Origin: Imbricaverruca yamaguchii
Taxonomy: Eukaryota; Arthropoda; Thecostraca; Neoverrucidae
DNA length: 64,000 nt
Assembly (NCBI GenBank): GCA_034440575.1
Contig: JAOTOL010001014.1
Span: forward strand, 62,001 to 126,000
Direction of reading: 5' to 3'
Numbering within the stretch: position 1 is the stretch's first letter; each line of letters begins with the position of its first letter. The notes under the pieces are model-generated. The model searched no databases, had not been told where the DNA came from, and saw only the letters and a list, made by a program, of their open reading frames with translations. The translations under genes and the position numbers were made by a program. Positions 24,201 to 34,310 of the stretch are shown piece after piece.

Positions 24201-24975
24201 GCTCTCACACTCCCTGAGAGGGTACACCGGCACACTGTGTCTCATCTCACACTCCCTGACCAGGGTACACCGGCACACCGTGTCTCATCTCACACTCCCT
24301 GACCGGTAGGTACACCGGCACACTGTGTCTCATCTCACACTCCCTGAGAGGGTACACCGGCACACTGTGTCTCATCTCACACTCCCTGAGAGGGTACACC
24401 GGCACACTGTGTCTCATCTTCACTCCCTGAGAGGGTACACCGGCAGCACACTGTGTCTCATCTCATACTCCCTGAGAGGGTACACCGGCACATTGTGCCT
24501 CATCTCACACTCCCTGAGAGGGTACACCGGCACACCGTGTCTCATCTCCCACTCCCTGAGAGGGTACACCGGCACACCGTGTCTCATTCACCTCCACGGC
24601 ACACTGTGTCCATCTCACACTCCCTGACCAGGTACACCGGCATACTGTGTCTCATCCCTGAAGCCACTGGTCAGCCTGACAGGTACACCGGACACATGTG
24701 CCTCATCTCACACTCCCTGAGAGGGTACACCGGCACACCGTGTCTCATCTCACACTCCCTGAGAGGGTACCGGCACACCGTGTCTCACCTCACACTCCCT
24801 GACCGGTAGGTACACCGGCACATTGTGCCTCACCTCACACTCCCTGAAAGGGTACACCGGCACACAGTGTCTCATCTCACACTCCCTGAGAGGGTACACC
24901 GGCACACTATGTCTCATCTCACACTCATTGACCGGTAGGTACACCGGCACACCGTGTCTCACCTCACACTCCCTG
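21270..24975. repeat. 42-bp minisatellite, largest array in the window
   Basis: About 85-88 copies of a 42-bp unit, CTGAGAGGGTACACCGGCAC then AC(C/T)GTGTCTCATCTCACACTCC. It is a multiple of three with no stop in several frames, so frames up to 426 codons (plus, RVHRHTVSHLTLPE repeats) and 572 codons (minus) arise. I regard them as artefacts. Units differ mainly at one C/T site. Variant boundary units carry GACCGGTAGG or GACCAGG. The edges (24,135-24,975) are more diverged than the core. Confidence 0.97.
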
Positions 24976-25019
24976 AACGGTATAGAGACACATGGGCACC
25001 TCACAGTCTCTGGACTGTA

Positions 25020-25109
25020 CACGGACAGGACTAGACAGGCGCCTCACAGTCCCTGAACAGAACACAGGTAGTTCAGGGACTGCGAGACGCCTGTCTGATC
25101 ATGTCCGTG
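25020..25109. other. Long hairpin: 39-nt arms, 12-nt loop
   Basis: The arms 25,020-25,058 and 25,071-25,109 pair at 34 of 39 positions, with uninterrupted blocks of 12, 9 and 8 bp. A further direct copy of the left arm lies at about 25,170-25,202. Size and shape fit a microRNA precursor, but no transcript evidence is visible and a tandem/inverted duplication is equally possible. Confidence 0.8.
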
Positions 25110-25209
25110 TCATATCCAAGGATTGTGAAGTACCTGTCTGGTCATATGTGTGTCCTGTTCAGGGACAGGACCAGACAGGTGCCTCACAGTCCCTCGACAG
25201 GACACGGAC

Positions 25210-25800
25210 AAAGACAGACTTCACGGTATGTCTGACTGGAGGCACTACTTTGGCGGACATCGGGGTACTTTCTGCTCACATAGCGCTCGGTCGCTGGTGG
25301 CAAACCTCACCCTCATCACGGTACGTCCACCAGAGGCAAAACTCCGGCGGCTATGTGGGATGGCTCTTGCAAATAGGGTGTGACCTTGCAAGCGGCTTGC
25401 CTCTTGCTTTCTATCCATTCATCTGTCCTTGTGATCGCAAACCTTGAATTCGCTGCGATATGTCACTGTCTAACATGAGGATGTACCATGTCCGCACCAA
25501 GATTTCGGCACGTGAGGAGAATAAGGCGAGTTGGTGGGTGTGTGTAAGAAAACAAACACCTGGATTTGTTTAATTTGTTTAAAAGATGTTCTCTGTGAAC
25601 AGGTTCTAGACTCTTTCCCGATTGTTCTTCTGAAGTTTGGAATGTCTACTCTTCCCATTGCCATTCACCTACTGAGCGTAGGTCGTCCATTGCAGGATTG
25701 CACCAGAATTTGGCGGAGCCGGGGTCTTTTGTGCACAATTCACCAATGTTGACGCACATAATTATTTGCAAATAAGTTGGTGATGAAAGAAGCTCTGCAT
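25210..25800. other. Unique sequence, no gene recognised
   Basis: Overlapping short frames on both strands, none recognised. Confidence 0.4.
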
Positions 25801-25804
25801 GGGA

Positions 25805-26256
25805 GCACATTGTGTACACTGGTACACTGTTGTACAGCGTGGTACAGCGTGGTACAGTGTGGCACAGTGTGGTACAGTGTGATGCAGTGTGGTACAGTTT
25901 TGCATAGTGTGGTACAGTGTGGCGCAATTGAGTCAATGTTGTACAGTGTAGTACAGTGTGGTGCAGTATGGTACAGTGTGGTACGGTGTGTTGCAGCGTG
26001 ATGCAGAGTGGTACAGTGCGATACAGTGTGATACAGAATTGTGTGATGCAGTGTTGTACTGCATAGTGCAGTGCGGTACAGCGTGGTAAAGTGTGGTGTA
26101 GTGTGGTACGGTATGGTACGCTGTGTTGCCGTGTGATGCAGAGTGGTACAGTGCGATACAGTGTGATGAAGAGTGGTGTGATGCAGTGCTGTACTGCATA
26201 GTACAGTGCGGTACAGCGTGGTACAGTATTGTACAGTGTGGTACGGTGCAGACAGT
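25805..26256. repeat. 10-bp minisatellite with about 136-bp higher order
   Basis: Built from GTGTGGTACA-type decamers. A longer phrase (GTGTGATGCAGTG(T/C)TGTACT then GCATAGT) occurs at 26,041 and 26,177, giving a higher-order period of about 136 bp. Minus-strand HTVPHCTTLY frames are artefacts. Confidence 0.9.
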
Positions 26257-26268
26257 ACAACTTGCTGA

Positions 26269-26302
26269 TTCAATTTAACTGGCGAAAGCCAGTTAAATTG
26301 AA
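26269..26302. other. Perfect 15-bp hairpin with GAAA loop
   Basis: TTCAATTTAACTGGC and its exact complement flank GAAA. The loop on this strand is a GNRA tetraloop. No element or gene context explains it. Confidence 0.85.
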
Positions 26303-26950
26303 GGAATTGTTAAGGAATTGGGAGGGAGGCACTGAGGAATATGTCTCTCTCGCAGTGGCAGCGCTCGAGAAGTTCATAAATCATGCATAATCTTTGACAA
26401 CAATCTCAGAATTTGGAGGTCCGGCAGCCAGAATATGCAGGGGAAGAGGTCACTCCCATTCATCGGATCCGTTGTACATTCAAGAGTCCTTCCGGCGAAA
26501 ATCGGTGCAGTTACGTGCACAATCAACATTGGACTGTCATGTACGTCGCGTGTTGTGGTCCTATCAAATTACCGATGACTGCACGACTTCGGGCTCGAGC
26601 TTGTGGTGTCTACAAATGTCATGGAGAACACACTGCTCCTTTAGCTTCAGCTTTAGCTTACGTTTGCTAACATGTCATGAACGGGTGTGAAAGCCTCGTG
26701 GTCGATGAAGTGATCGAGGTAATATCATCAAAATGCACACCATGTCTACATGACAGGTCGACACCATGCGAACACGTTCCTTGAGGGCACAGCTTCTAGC
26801 CAAAGCCTCAACACTGTAATTGATATTGGCATATAATACACAGCATACGTGGTGGCAAGGTATGAATACCCAGCAGCCCTTCTTGTGCGCATGTACACGA
26901 CTACACTGGTGATGTGATTTGCTTGGCGTAAGCGAATATTGTCGATGTTT
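26303..26950. other. Unique sequence with an exon-like cysteine-rich frame
   Basis: An open frame without an ATG start runs from about 26,398 (after a TGA) to the TAA at 26,670. It encodes about 90 residues with seven cysteines, including an adjacent pair (VACCGP). A CAG precedes it at 26,407-26,409. I recognise no family; an exon of an unknown gene or chance are both possible. Confidence 0.25.
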
Positions 26951-26951
26951 C

Positions 26952-27195
26952 ACCCGTTGACAGTCCGGGCCGTGGTCAGTGTAAATCACATCCGTCAACA
27001 GACACCGGATATGTCGGTCCGGGCTATGGTCGGTGTAACTCACATCCGTCCAGATCCACCGGATATGTCATTGCGGGCTGTGGTCAGTGTAAATCACATC
27101 CGTCCAGAGACACCGGATATGTCATTGCGGGCTGTGGTCAGTGTAAATCACATCCGGCCAGAGGCGCCGGATATGCCAGTGCGGGCTGTGCGCGT
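26952..27195. repeat. 54-bp minisatellite
   Basis: About four and a half copies of a 54-bp unit containing GATATGTCATTGCGGGCTGT and CAGTGTAAATCACATCCG. Confidence 0.9.
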
Positions 27196-27199
27196 TCTG

Positions 27200-28102
27200 G
27201 CGCCAGATTAGTCGCGCGCGATCGGCCGGACCTAAGCCGGCGTCGATGGTCCGATTGTCCTGGCTTAGCATGACGATTCAGCGAGGAGTACACGTACATC
27301 ACGCGCTTCAATACCTTGCTAATAGGGCAATGCTGATACAGTTAGTATAGTCACGACATGGTTAAAGCGGAATAGTCACACTAGTTAGATGGCAAGCTTT
27401 TAGATCCTTTTAAACACTGGCATGTTTCTACATTTTTTTTAATGCACTGTTTCGGAGAGAGTATTCATAGTAGTATGCATAATAAAAGACATTAGATAGC
27501 CGATATTTTATTAACTATTAATTTTTCGACAATGTTGCGTTGTTTCAATCGACTCAGGTGGTCGAGACGATAAAAAAGAAGTACTATTTGACCCACTTAT
27601 CCGGATTGGTTCTCACAGTCAATATGGCGCCGAATGTAGAAAAGTTTTTTCAAACGCATTTTTAGAAAAAATGCCGACTGCCCAGCGATCTAATTTTTAT
27701 GCCAAATTTTTAGGCACAAATCAAGGCAAAATAAAAACAGTAGCCGTCTTTGATAACACCACTTTGAAAATTCTCGACACCGGCTAATGAACACCCTTGT
27801 TCATTATTTGTTCTAGCATATCAGACTTGCAGTTCAACACACTGCAAACTGACGGACAATACAGGGTCATGACTCCAATGTTCACCCACTCATGGCATGA
27901 ATCGCACAATGTGCGTTGTTTGTGCATTGAGCTAAGTCTGGAGTAAATATAATTGGTCTCCCGTCGCATGACGTCATTTGACGCATGATTTACGACGAAA
28001 AGTTGCTGCAGTTTCAGCCCACAAACAGGAGCTAGAAGCCCAAACTCAGAGTGGAATCGGAGATGGATAGGAGCGTGTTTCTGAAACGGCAACGTGTTCG
28101 TC
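27200..28102. other. Unique sequence, no gene recognised
   Basis: AT-rich in the middle. A minus-strand frame at 27,784-28,092 (102 codons, several cysteines) abuts the Harbinger element, but I cannot assign it. Confidence 0.4.
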
Positions 28103-28105
28103 TTA

Positions 28106-29213
28106 AGCTCAGTTCACACGCGACAGACCGAAACGGATAAGAAACTCTTGTTTACAGAACAAGAACAGCAAAAGTTGGGAATATGGTAACATCTGAAATA
28201 TTCAAGACGCGAATTGGTAATAACGGATGAATCCCTCACTGACGCTTTGTTTACGAAAGTGGCGCACCTCACTCATTGCTTGTGCGGTACGTGAGGTGTG
28301 TTGGACTTAGCGAATTTAATTGTGGGCTGGCTTGTATTAATTACGCGTCGAGGGCTACGTGCTGAAGATGGAAGAAGACGGTTTGCTTTTGCTCGTGCTT
28401 CTGGATGATGCCCGACCTAGAAGGAGCTGGGTACGCCAGTCATTATTGCGTCGTGAAGAGCACGGCGAGTTTGCGAGCTTGATGAGGGAGGAGCGTCTGG
28501 ACCCAGTTGCCTTTCATGGGGCTTACCGAATGAGCCCAGGAAGATTTGATGAATTGAGATGCGCCCCACTCAACATATTTCCAATTAAAGTTATAGTAAT
28601 GAAGCTCATATTTGTGAGATTAGATCGTTAGATGCAATGTCGAAAGGTCTAATGATTGTCTACAACAGTCTTACCCAATAACAGCTAGATTTGGTTGTTT
28701 ATTTTATGTTATATTAATACAACATCCATCCCACACATAAGCAAATACAACAACCGAAACGATTCATATACTTAGCGAGTGCTGGCGTTATAGTGTGATA
28801 GTTAGTAGGCAGGTAGCTACCTACTTGTAATGCTAAATCATATTGAGCATCCAGAACACATGCAACCAATGCCGTGCTTCAGTGTAGACTATCTTTGACT
28901 GTAATATTGAGCAAATACTTCACCTCCATCCCCAAAGCTCACCTATTTCTCAACGGCATCCTTTGCTCCGTGTTCGCCGACAACAGAACGTCACGAGGCC
29001 GACACAAAAGTTGACTTCAATCCAACTTTTCTTGTTCGTGCCAAACGGCGCCGTTTCTCGTCTGACCCATCTCCGATTCACGCCGGCAAAGGCCAGAGCC
29101 AAAACGGCCGGGGCGGTCGCTTACCGTATTTGGTCATGTGACGTCACAAAATCGCAGGCGAGCGGCCGGCAGCGCCGTTTCTCATCCCATCCTGTCGCGG
29201 TGCGAACCGAGCT
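28106..29213 (+). mobile_element. PIF/Harbinger DNA transposon, internally deleted
   Basis: The left end is AGCTCAGTTCACAC-GCGACAG and the right end, complemented, is AGCTCGGTTCGCACCGCGACAG. A second shared block, GGAT(A/G)AGAAAC, lies just inside. TTA precedes the element (28,103-28,105) and follows it (29,214-29,216), the 3-bp duplication expected for PIF/Harbinger. The interior keeps the transposase N-terminal part but no catalytic DDE region, so the 1,108-bp copy is non-autonomous. The right half is GC-rich and contains a hairpin AAAAGTTG...CAACTTTT near 29,005-29,029. Confidence 0.8.
28368..28631 (+). pseudogene. Harbinger-type transposase, N-terminal fragment
   Basis: From the ATG at 28,368 the frame gives 87 residues. 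Residues about 17-62 show the conserved start of HARBI1/PIF transposases: RRSWVRQSLLRREEHGEF, then a charged helix, then FHGAYRMSPGRFDEL. After FDEL the similarity stops and a short unrelated tail ends at 28,631. Intact family members run to 350-400 residues and carry the DDE nuclease further on, so this copy has lost the catalytic part. It lies in sense orientation inside the element bounded by the terminal repeats. Whether the break is a deletion or an intron boundary cannot be settled here, but the remaining 580 bp hold no catalytic motif that I can see. Confidence 0.75.
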
Positions 29214-29216
29214 TTA

Positions 29217-30110
29217 GAGTGCTCTCTAGGAGGTGACTGAGTATGACTTCAGATGTGCGTTCATACCAGGCGCACAATCGACGTCAATTGTGTACGAGAA
29301 GCTTAAGAATGCGCAGACGCAGGCTCTGTCCTGTTCCCGATGTATCTAGGAAGTGTTTGAAGACAGCGAGGAGTATCACGGTTCATTTTTATATATCATT
29401 ACGTCCATGTTTCTTTACGGACAATTTAATCCCCAAAACTTGACTGCGTGGATATGCTGCCACTTTGGTGAATCATCTATGAAACGGCACCCAAGAACGA
29501 AGTGTATCGTCAATTGTGATACATCACCATTGCAATCCCGGGATACTACTGAATAAATTAACTCGAACAGAAACGATAAGACTGATAAGTCACGCATCCC
29601 GAATCTTGTCCTTGACCCACTCCTATTACTTAATGCCATTTTCGTTTGGTTGGTTGGTTATTGGAGTTTAGAAGCGCATCGGCTACACCGGTCATGCAGC
29701 GCCCAGCCATTTTAATTTGACGAGATGAACAAAAAGCTAGATGGAGAAGAGTCGCCAGGTTGGAAAGCTCCACAGGGTGTGCAGAGACGGCACGCAAAGC
29801 AAAACCCCGGTGGTGTGAGGCCGACCTGCCTCCCACCCCGAAGAAATATCTCGCACCTGTGTGAGATTTTCCCACGCACTGTAGTGGATTAAATCTGCCG
29901 GTCAATAGCAGGGACACCACTGGCCGACACACCAACGTTTGGGCTGACCACTGGCAGACCTATCGACGTCTGGGCTGACCGCTGACAGTCCCAGCCAAAA
30001 AGTGCGACAAATGTGAAGGTGAATGCAATACTGCGAACACTCAGTGCAATCGGCACGGAGTGAGATGCTGTTGTTGTTTATTGGGTGGTTCACGACGCAC
30101 GTTATGCACG
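29217..30110. other. Unique sequence, no gene recognised
   Basis: Several short frames, none assignable. GGGCTGACC words repeat at 29,940-29,985. Confidence 0.4.
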
Positions 30111-30111
30111 A

Positions 30112-30250
30112 TCACGGCTAATGGCGCCGCCCACACTGCTTCGCCGGTGGGCCGCGGGATTGGGAAAAGTCCCGAGTGGGACGAGTGTCGAACCCGGGAC
30201 CTTTGGTACCCAGAGCCCAACACCTTAACCACTCGGCCATCCCCGCCCCG
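30112..30250 (-). mobile_element. tRNA-derived SINE (Leu/Ser-like head)
   Basis: Read on the minus strand, the 5' end has the A box TGGCCGAGTGGTTAAGG near 30,240. It also has a B box GGTTCGACACT near 30,188, with a T-arm-like stem (TCCCGGG...CCCACTCGGGA region). The head resembles a Leu/Ser tRNA D-arm. It continues into an unrelated GC-rich body, which is the layout of a SINE. Target duplications are not clear. Confidence 0.6.
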
Positions 30251-30332
30251 GAGTGGGATGCACCAAACGTTCTTACACGACCGCAAGAAGAGGCGTTCAT
30301 CTTGGAGACGCACCTCGATAAATGAAAAAGGC

Positions 30333-30445
30333 GCCACATACTGCCGGCTTGCACCACGACCTCATGCCATCGCCGCACACTGCGGGTTTGCACCACGAGT
30401 TCTTGCTTCAGCTGCACACTGCGGGCTTGCACCATGTGCACCGGT
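30333..30445. repeat. Short 39-40-bp repeat, three copies
   Basis: The phrase CACACTGCGGGCTTGCACCA recurs three times with spacing of about 39-40 bp. Confidence 0.75.
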
Positions 30446-30561
30446 TCTGCGCGGGTGGAGGGCGGCACCTCGGCACCGGGCAGAGACCTCGTGCCACCAC
30501 AGATTAGCCGAGCGTGCCGGCGTATTCAGTAGCACGTATTGTCGGCCACCGGCACACTACA

Positions 30562-31195
30562 TCACCGCAGTCACGTGGTGTAGTGTGCCGGTGGCCACGC
30601 CAGTCACGTGGTGTAGTGTGCCGGTGGCCACGCCAGTCACGTGGTGTAGTGTGCCGGTGGCCACGCCAGTCACGTGGTGTAGTGTGCCGGTGGCCACGCC
30701 AGTAGTGCCGGTGGCCACGCCAGTCACGTGGTGTAGTGTGCCGGTGGCCACGCCAGTCACGTGGTGTAGTGTGCCGGTGGCCACGCCAGTCACGTGGTGT
30801 AGTGTGCCGGTGGCCACGCCAGTCACGTGGTGTAGTGTGCCGGTGGCCACGCCAGTCACGTGGTGTAGTGTGCCGGTGGCCACGCCAGTCACGTGGTGTA
30901 GTGTGCCGGTGGCCACGCCAGTCACGTGGTGTAGTGTGCCGGTGGCCACGCCAGTCACGTGGTGTAGTGTGCCGGTGGCCACGCCAGTCACGTGGTGTAG
31001 TGTGCCGGTGGCCACGCCAGTCACGTGGTGTAGTGTGCCGGTGGCCACGCCAGTCACGTGGTGTAGTGTGCCGGTGGCCACGCCAGTCACGTGGTGTAGT
31101 GTGCCGGTGGCCACGCCAGTCACGTGGTGTAGTGTGCCGGTGGCCACGCCAGTCACGTGGTGTAGTGTGCCGGTGGCCACGCCAGTCACGTGGGT
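30562..31195. repeat. 33-bp minisatellite with E-box in each unit
   Basis: About 19 near-identical copies of TAGTGTGCCGGTGGCCACGC then CAGTCACGTGGTG. Each unit carries CACGTG and the palindrome GTGGCCAC. The period is a multiple of three, so TWCSVPVATPV (plus) and TGVATGTLHHV (minus) frames stay open. One unit near 30,703 is truncated. Confidence 0.95.
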
Positions 31196-31935
31196 GTGTC
31201 CAGTGTTATGGAGGGGGGGGGGGCGCCATGTCCAGTGTTAAGGAGGGGAGGCCGCCATGCCCAGTGTCATGAAAGGGAGGCCGCCATGTCCAGTGCTATG
31301 GGGAGGCCATGTCCAGTGTTATGGAGGGGAGGCCGCCATGTCCAGTGTTATGAAGGGGAGGCCGCCATGTCCAGTGTTATGAAAGGGAGGCCGCCATGTC
31401 CAGTGTTATGAAAGAGAGGCCGCCATGTCCAGTGTTATGGGGGAGGCCATGTCCAGTGCTATGGGGGGAGGCCATGTCCAGTGTTATGAAGGGGAGGCCA
31501 TGTCAAGTGTTATTAAGGGGAGGCCGCCATGCCCAGTGTTATGAAAGGGAGGCCGCCATGTCCAGTGTTATGGGGGGAGGCCATGTCCAGTGTTGTGGAG
31601 GGGAGTCCGCCATGTCAAGTGTTATGAAAGGGAGGCCACCATGTCAAGTGTTATGGGGGGAGGCCATGTCCAGTGTTATGAAGGGGAGGCCATGTCCAGT
31701 GTTATGGAGGGGAGGCCATGCCCAGTGTTGTGAAGGGGAGTGTTATGAAATGGAGGCCGTCATGTCCAGTGTTATGGAGGAGAGACCATGTCCAGTGTTA
31801 TGGAGGTGAGGCCATGTCTAGTGCTATGGGGGAGGTCAAGTCCAGTGTTGTGGAGGGGAGGCCATGTGCAGTGTTATGGAGGGGAGGCCATGTCCAGTGT
31901 TGTGGAGGGGAGGCTATGTCCATTGCGATGGTGGA
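31196..31935. repeat. 26/29-bp minisatellite
   Basis: Units centre on CATGTCCAGTGTTATGGAGG. Longer units include GAGGCCGC before CATG, giving GCCGCCATG. About 26 copies with variable spacing; several poly-G runs. It directly abuts the previous array. Confidence 0.9.
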
Positions 31936-31939
31936 GAAG

Positions 31940-33815
31940 CCATCATGAGATCTGATCAGTGTTATTGGGAAGAGAACACCATATGTACGGTAATGAACAG
32001 GAGACCAGCATGCTAATTGCCGCGGAAAGCTATTAAAAAAATATCAAGCAAGATTTAGAGACATCGGACACACTTTAAGTCACATACCATGCTATCTCGG
32101 AGCATGCAGGCACATCAGTGATCCTGCCACAGCATGTGTAGGAATGTATTTTAAGTTGACTACACCATAGAATATCTTGCTGGGAAGGGCTTAGTGGTGG
32201 TTGCTGTGTGCGAACCACAAAAATGCTCCAAGCTACACGTATTAAGACAAATGTCGGTTTCCGTGGTGGCTAGAATTCGTGGTGTTGAGACCATGTTGGC
32301 AGCGCACAAGATGGGATGAATCCAAACCACTAGAAAGTTATTAACACTGAACATACGTATACGGGCTTTATAACATAATGAGATAATTGGATCTGATTCT
32401 TCACCTGCCCACATATCTTTGCGACCAATAAATGGACGTAGTTGATCCCAACGACAGTCTATATTTCAGTAAGTTGTTTAAAGGTAAAATTATTTTGCGG
32501 ACCCATATGTCCTGGATAACATTATAGATTTAACCAAATGCAAGCATTTCCCCTTTGGAAACTCCAACCTTAATTGTGAATTGAAGCATCGTGGTCACTG
32601 ACAATGCCCGGTATATATTAATATTAACATTTGATCCTTTGAACGGTCCTTTCTAGGTGTTGTCGAGGCGTCGATTCCTGGCAAGAAAGGTCGAGTTCAA
32701 TTAAAAAGTGCAAGCTGTGGTTTTTGTTCCGTGTGAAATGTGGCACAAGCCCGCTATCTAAATCATTTCGTTTGGGGCTAAAATAGATAAATGCCATGTG
32801 ACAGAGTATTTCATATCGATACATTTTAACATGAAACTGCCTTTATGAAATCCCCACAGTATGAACTTAATACGGTAGATTGCGTGACCTGGTTTGGTTC
32901 TAAGGATAAAAATGCACACGGAATTAACTTTTAGCGGCGCTGCCATAGGGAGTGTCGAAAGCAAGAGAACATTATGTTCGCTCCAAAGACACGCTTCAGT
33001 CCGGACCGTGACGCCGGGTGACGCACTGTGGAAGACGCAGCCACCCAGCTCGCCTGGACCCTGCGGGCACGATGGATGATAGAGTCTGCCGAAGAGTCAA
33101 AGTCAAGGCTATTGGAGGGAGCCTAGCACACGAGTTCATTACGCAGCTCGCATGCACGCGATAATTATGTGGGTCTTCGTATTCTATCTGGAAGCTATTC
33201 GGGGGACGAAGCAAGGCAAGTGGAAGAACACAAAATGAAGCCCGTAATGCCGTTGCGGAATTTGGCACGGTCGCATTCATGAGTGGAGCTCTCTACAAAG
33301 CCAGAGTTTTGAGGAAGATGTGTCTTGGTAGAGGCAAAGGCAAAGGCAATGTTACGGGAAATTACTGGTAGAAGCAAAATTAGATCCTAAGAAAAAAACA
33401 ATGCAGCGGAAGCAACCCATGTCAAATTACAATGTATTGCGAGATCAGGCGAAAATTTGAGAGGTCCGAATCCCAAACGAAATAGAGAACTTAACCTTTG
33501 GTCTCCAATCTCTTGTGCGGAGCGTCAAATCTTGTAATCTCCCAGGTCTCCCAAATCACTCACGGGTCTTCCATATTAGCCATCGCATGTGCACATGAGT
33601 TGTAATCCTCCTAAGATTCATCTGCAACCACGAACAAGCGATGCGTGTCAGTACAGAGCTGCTTGGTGCAGCTGGTGGGGCGTCATTTGCCAGCCTTGAG
33701 GTGCAAACAATTTGAAAATGTCCTGTCAGCTGGCTGAACTCTGACGTCATAAGTGTGTGAACAGTCAAATCGCTTTTCGCAAAAATCACGAATGATTGAC
33801 AATTAAGTTCACCTT
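31940..33815. other. Unique sequence, no gene recognised
   Basis: AT-rich to mixed sequence. Many short frames occur on both strands, none longer than about 110 codons and none assignable. Confidence 0.4.
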
Positions 33816-33819
33816 TTGC

Positions 33820-33852
33820 CACCAAATGGTTAATGTGATTAACCATTTGGTG
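33820..33852. other. Perfect 15-bp hairpin with GTG loop
   Basis: CACCAAATGGTTAAT and its exact complement flank three bases. Similar in size to the hairpin at 26,269 but unrelated in sequence. Confidence 0.85.
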
Positions 33853-33854
33853 AT

Positions 33855-34305
33855 ATGGTATTATGGGGTAATATCCCACAGTGGCAACTTACCTAGCCTA
33901 CTTTCATAAGCTATTGTGCTGATGTTTTTGAAGATCATTGGCCAAACTTTCCCCAAGGAGGTCTTTTCGGCCTATGAGTGACTCTGCGATTTATCTAGAC
34001 GCTAATAAAGCTAAATTGGGCGTTTTTTTCTTTCACCTGAGTACAACAAACAGTGCTTTCTGGCACTGTTTTGTTGATGCCTTTTGGCACTAACCTAACC
34101 TAACCGAACCTGTGAAACCTGGGAGGCCATCCAGTCACCCCTCTCATGAACATCGTGTGTCAAACGTGACAGTTCATCACCTGCAGCCCGCTGCCCTCTG
34201 TGTCATGTATCCAGCCCTCTGCGTTTGGAGATGGTGGCAGAGCTCTGTCGCCTGCCGCGCACTGACCAGGGGCTGCTTCCATGTAATATGCAAAGCATGA
34301 CTATC
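33855..34305. other. Unique sequence with CCTAA-type run
   Basis: It contains CTAACCTAACCTAACCGAAC at 34,091-34,110, a short degenerate TTAGG-type run on the opposite strand. It is interstitial and too short to call telomeric. Confidence 0.45.
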
Positions 34306-34310
34306 ATCAG

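Noticed and set aside
21873..24302. Very long open frames in the 42-bp array (up to 572 codons) as repeat proteins
   Set aside because: They exist on both strands and in several frames, have no start context or flanking exons, and follow simply from a stop-free unit of 42 bp.
19845..25000. CRISPR-like array
   Set aside because: Units are contiguous with no unique spacers, and the context is eukaryotic.
25645..26260. 204-codon histidine/threonine-rich minus-strand frame
   Set aside because: It lies in the decamer array and is mirrored by other frames there.
30185..30250. Functional leucine/serine tRNA gene
   Set aside because: The A and B boxes are good but no complete cloverleaf with a matched acceptor stem is visible, and it continues into a SINE body.
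34085..34112. Telomere or telomeric array
   Set aside because: Only a few degenerate CCTAA words; likewise at 38,585 and 14,690.
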